This document shows positions 61,850 to 64,000 of a stretch of DNA of 64,000 bases, in pieces (position 1 is the stretch's first letter; every line of letters begins with the position of its first letter). A program made the translations under genes and the position numbers. Origin of the DNA: Candidatus Competibacter denitrificans Run_A_D11 (GTDB taxonomy: Bacteria; Pseudomonadota; Gammaproteobacteria; Competibacterales; Competibacteraceae); NCBI RefSeq assembly GCF_001051235.1, contig NZ_CBTJ020000055.1:62001-126000 (forward strand), read 5' to 3'. A model generated the notes under the pieces. The model was not told the DNA's origin. It ran no database searches and saw only the letters and a program-made list of their open reading frames with translations.

Positions 61850-61958
61850 CTGCGCTAAAGGATTGACGCTTCTGGGTTATACTCATTCACTTGAGCTTTT
61901 TAGTGTGGTGAGGTGCTATTCCTGTTACCTCCCTTTGATTTCTGTAGAGACTTTCCCT

Positions 61959-62288
61959 ATGCCTATTACCGTTAATGGCGTTGAAATCACGGACGCCGCT
62001 ATTCACGCTGAAACGCAACATCACCCCGCACCTTCGCCAGAGATCGCGCATTATGCGGCGAAGCTGGCACTGATCGCTAAGGAGTTGTTGTTGCAAGAAG
62101 CAACCCGACTGGAGATTAAAGGCGATGATGGAGAAGCGCGCATTGCCGCCCTAATCCAGCAGGAGATCGGGGAGGATTCAGACGAACCAAGCCACCATCG
62201 AGCAATCAGTGAGTACCTGGCCCGGCTGATCGGTCGCGCGACCATTAACGGAATTGATCTGATGAGTGCTTCATCCCCAGTACGTTAA
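61959..62288 (+). CDS. PpiC/NifM-like protein lacking the rotamase domain
   Basis: 109 residues from ATG 61959. The N-terminal part (PITVNGVEITDAAIHAETQH, then AAKLALIAKELLLQEATRL) matches the helical head of peptidyl-prolyl isomerases encoded in nar operons. The last part (AISEYLARLIGRATINGID) resembles their final helix. The parvulin domain of about 100 residues expected between the two is missing. mobB follows after 5 bases. It may retain a chaperone role for nitrate reductase, but that is inference. Confidence 0.6.
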   Translation: MPITVNGVEITDAAIHAETQHHPAPSPEIAHYAAKLALIAKELLLQEATRLEIKGDDGEARIAALIQQEIGEDSDEPSHHRAISEYLARLIGRATINGIDLMSASSPVR

Positions 62289-62293
62289 CCGGT

Positions 62294-62809
62294 ATGAACG
62301 TTCTCGGTATTACCGGCTGGAGCGGTTCTGGTAAAACGACGCTGATCGTTGCCCTGATTCCCCGGTTACGGGCGCTGGGTCTTACCGTCTCCACCCTCAA
62401 GCACGCCCACCACGATGTCGATTTGGACCGGCCCGGCAAAGATACCTTTCGCCATCGGGAGGCGGGGGCGCAAGAGGTGATTTTGTCCACTGGTCAGCGT
62501 TGGGCCTTGTTGCACGAATTGCGCGACGAACCAGAACCCCGTGTGGCTGATTTGCTTAAGTATTTACAACCGGTTGATCTGGTACTGGTTGAAGGCTGGA
62601 AAACGGGTCACTACCCCAAGCTGGAGATTTGGCGCTCAATGGCCACCAACAAGCCTCCGCAATTTCCAAACGACCCGGCGGTGATTGCCGTTGCCAGCGA
62701 TCCTATGCTGGACCCGGTGCCCTACGGCCGAGCTGATCTGCCGGTATTTTCAATAACTGATTTGCCTGCTATTAGCGATTTCATCTTCCGCTTCACCCGC
62801 AAGATCTAA
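62294..62809 (+). CDS. mobB: Molybdopterin-guanine dinucleotide biosynthesis protein B
   Basis: 171 residues. P-loop GWSGSGKTTLIVAL at about 8-21, then STLKHAHHDVDLDRPGKDTFRHREAGA and LVEGWKTGHYPKLEIWR, both MobB signatures. It binds GTP and assists MobA in attaching GMP to molybdopterin, the cofactor of NarG. In an operon with moeA. Confidence 0.95.
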   Translation: MNVLGITGWSGSGKTTLIVALIPRLRALGLTVSTLKHAHHDVDLDRPGKDTFRHREAGAQEVILSTGQRWALLHELRDEPEPRVADLLKYLQPVDLVLVEGWKTGHYPKLEIWRSMATNKPPQFPNDPAVIAVASDPMLDPVPYGRADLPVFSITDLPAISDFIFRFTRKI

Positions 62810-62834
62810 ATTTTCCTTCAAGACGAGGTTTCTT

Positions 62835-64000
62835 ATGTCCGATTGCTGCGCTGGCGACCGGTTACTGACGTTGGCTGACGCCTTGACTGCCGCACTGGGT
62901 ACGATTCAGCCCATTTGTGACACAGAAACGGTGCCCTTGCTGCAAGCCTATGGCCGGGTGCTCGCTGCTGATCTAAGCGCTCAGTTGGATGTACCGCCCC
63001 ACGATAATTCAGCGATGGATGGTTATGCCCTGCATCTGGCGGATCTTAAGCGCGATCAGCCTACCCGCCTGCCGGTTATCGGGCAATCCCTGGCCGGTCA
63101 TCCGTATCTTGAAACTGTAGCCCGTGGTGCTACCGTTCAAATCACCACAGGCGCGGTATTACCAGAGGGCCCAGATGCCGTAGTGATGCAGGAAGATTGT
63201 GAAATTGCCGCTGATGGGAGTTGGATTGAAATTGAACTGAAGGTTGCTGCCCGACTCCAAGCGGGCGAGAATATTCGTCGGCGTGGTGAGGATGTTCAGC
63301 GTGATTCTCCACTGCTAGAGGCAGGTCTTCGCTTGCGACCACAGGATGTAGCACTCGCGGCCGCTCAGGGATTCAGCACCCTGAAGGTCGTGCGCCAACT
63401 GCGTGTTGCGGTGGTCTCGACGGGAGATGAATTGTACGAGGCTGGTGTGACATTACCGCCCGGCGCCATTTACGAATCTAATCGCTACATATTGATCGGC
63501 TTGTTGCAACATTTAAGCTGCAAAGTTACTGATTTAGGGATTTTGCGCGATGAGCGAGATATGGTACTGTCAGTACTACAGAATGCAGCCGCCACGCACG
63601 ATGTGTTGTTGACATCCGGTGGGGTTTCCGTAGGTGCAGCGGATTTGGTTAAGGATGTGATCGCTGAGCTAGGAAAGATCGAGTTTTGGCGCTTAGCGAT
63701 TAAACCAGGCAAGCCATTGGCGTTTGGTTGGATCAAAAATTGCTTAGTTGTGGGACTTCCTGGGAATCCTGTCTCAGTGGCGGTAGCGTGCCTGATGTTT
63801 ACCCGGCCGCTGATGGTGAAATTGATGGGAGCAAAACCGGCTGAACCCTTACGACTGCAAGCGATAGCTGATTTTGAATTCCGTCGCAAACCAGGTCGGC
63901 GGGAGTGGTTACGAGCGCGCTTACGGTTTGATGCTGAGCTAGAACCAATAGTGAGCATCTATCCTACCAATAGCTCTGGGGCGTTATCGTCCTTATCCTG
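62835..64000 (+). CDS. moeA: Molybdopterin molybdenumtransferase (cut by window edge)
   Basis: 388 codons are visible from ATG 62835; the stop lies beyond the right edge. MoeA signatures: VPPHDNSAMDGYAL, ITTGAVLPEGPDAVVMQED, GENIRRRGEDV, VVSTGDEL, LTSGGVSVGAADLVKD, then IKPGKPLAFG and GLPGNPVSVAVACLMF. It inserts molybdate into adenylated molybdopterin. Starts 25 bases after mobB; with narG nearby it serves nitrate respiration. Confidence 0.95.
   Translation, partial: MSDCCAGDRLLTLADALTAALGTIQPICDTETVPLLQAYGRVLAADLSAQLDVPPHDNSAMDGYALHLADLKRDQPTRLPVIGQSLAGHPYLETVARGATVQITTGAVLPEGPDAVVMQEDCEIAADGSWIEIELKVAARLQAGENIRRRGEDVQRDSPLLEAGLRLRPQDVALAAAQGFSTLKVVRQLRVAVVSTGDELYEAGVTLPPGAIYESNRYILIGLLQHLSCKVTDLGILRDERDMVLSVLQNAAATHDVLLTSGGVSVGAADLVKDVIAELGKIEFWRLAIKPGKPLAFGWIKNCLVVGLPGNPVSVAVACLMFTRPLMVKLMGAKPAEPLRLQAIADFEFRRKPGRREWLRARLRFDAELEPIVSIYPTNSSGALSSLS

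Overview
The window reads as the chromosome of a denitrifying or nitrate-respiring gammaproteobacterium. The support is a membrane-bound NarGHJI nitrate reductase with NarX/NarL and an Fnr-type box, flavocytochrome c sulfide dehydrogenase, a B12 operon under a cobalamin riboswitch, and GC-rich genes packed with ATGA stop/start overlaps. A Competibacter-like or sulfur-oxidising relative would fit, but that placement is a guess and no rRNA gene is present to test it.

Region 1 (1-18800) is a cobalamin locus on the minus strand. The riboswitch at about 18621-18790 precedes cbiM-cobM-cobH-cbiD-cobL-cobI-cbiG(N-terminal half). The pathway resumes with cobE-cobJ-cobO-cobB at 8856-5611, and the start of cobQ lies at the left edge. 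Two blocks interrupt it. Between cobB and cobQ sits a periplasmic thiol/methionine repair unit: a thioredoxin-like protein, an ECF sigma factor with its NrsF-type partner, DipZ and a secreted MsrB. Its three transcription units each carry a GTAAC(C/T)-N16/17-CGTA promoter. Between cbiG and cobE sits an array of integron gene cassettes with attC sites but no integrase. A second, more degraded cassette array (about 19000-22450) lies just upstream of the riboswitch.

Region 2 (22600-42600) holds mostly ordinary chromosomal genes: a secreted endonuclease/phosphatase-family protein, an IclR regulator divergent from aroD, two DMT permeases, a PIN/RHH toxin-antitoxin pair, an orphan Na+-pump decarboxylase beta subunit with a small membrane protein, a KdpE/KdpD pair whose sensor lacks the usual N-terminal half, fccAB, a Blc lipocalin, a PstS-like binding protein and an HPP-CBS membrane protein.

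Region 3 (40100-64000) is the nitrate respiration island: narL-narX, divergent from a fused double NarK, a third NarK and narGHJI, with a NarL 7-2-7 site and an Fnr box in the divergent promoter. Downstream of narI the order is scrambled. A DUF433/DUF5615 pair is followed by a diverged second 3' end of narI. That remnant is split by an IS5-family element, which is itself split by an IS1-family element. Then come a P-loop NTPase/TPR gene pair and a second IS1 copy that interrupts a lipoprotein gene. The region ends with DUF72, a PpiC/NifM-like protein that seems to lack its catalytic domain, mobB and moeA, which would supply molybdenum cofactor for NarG.
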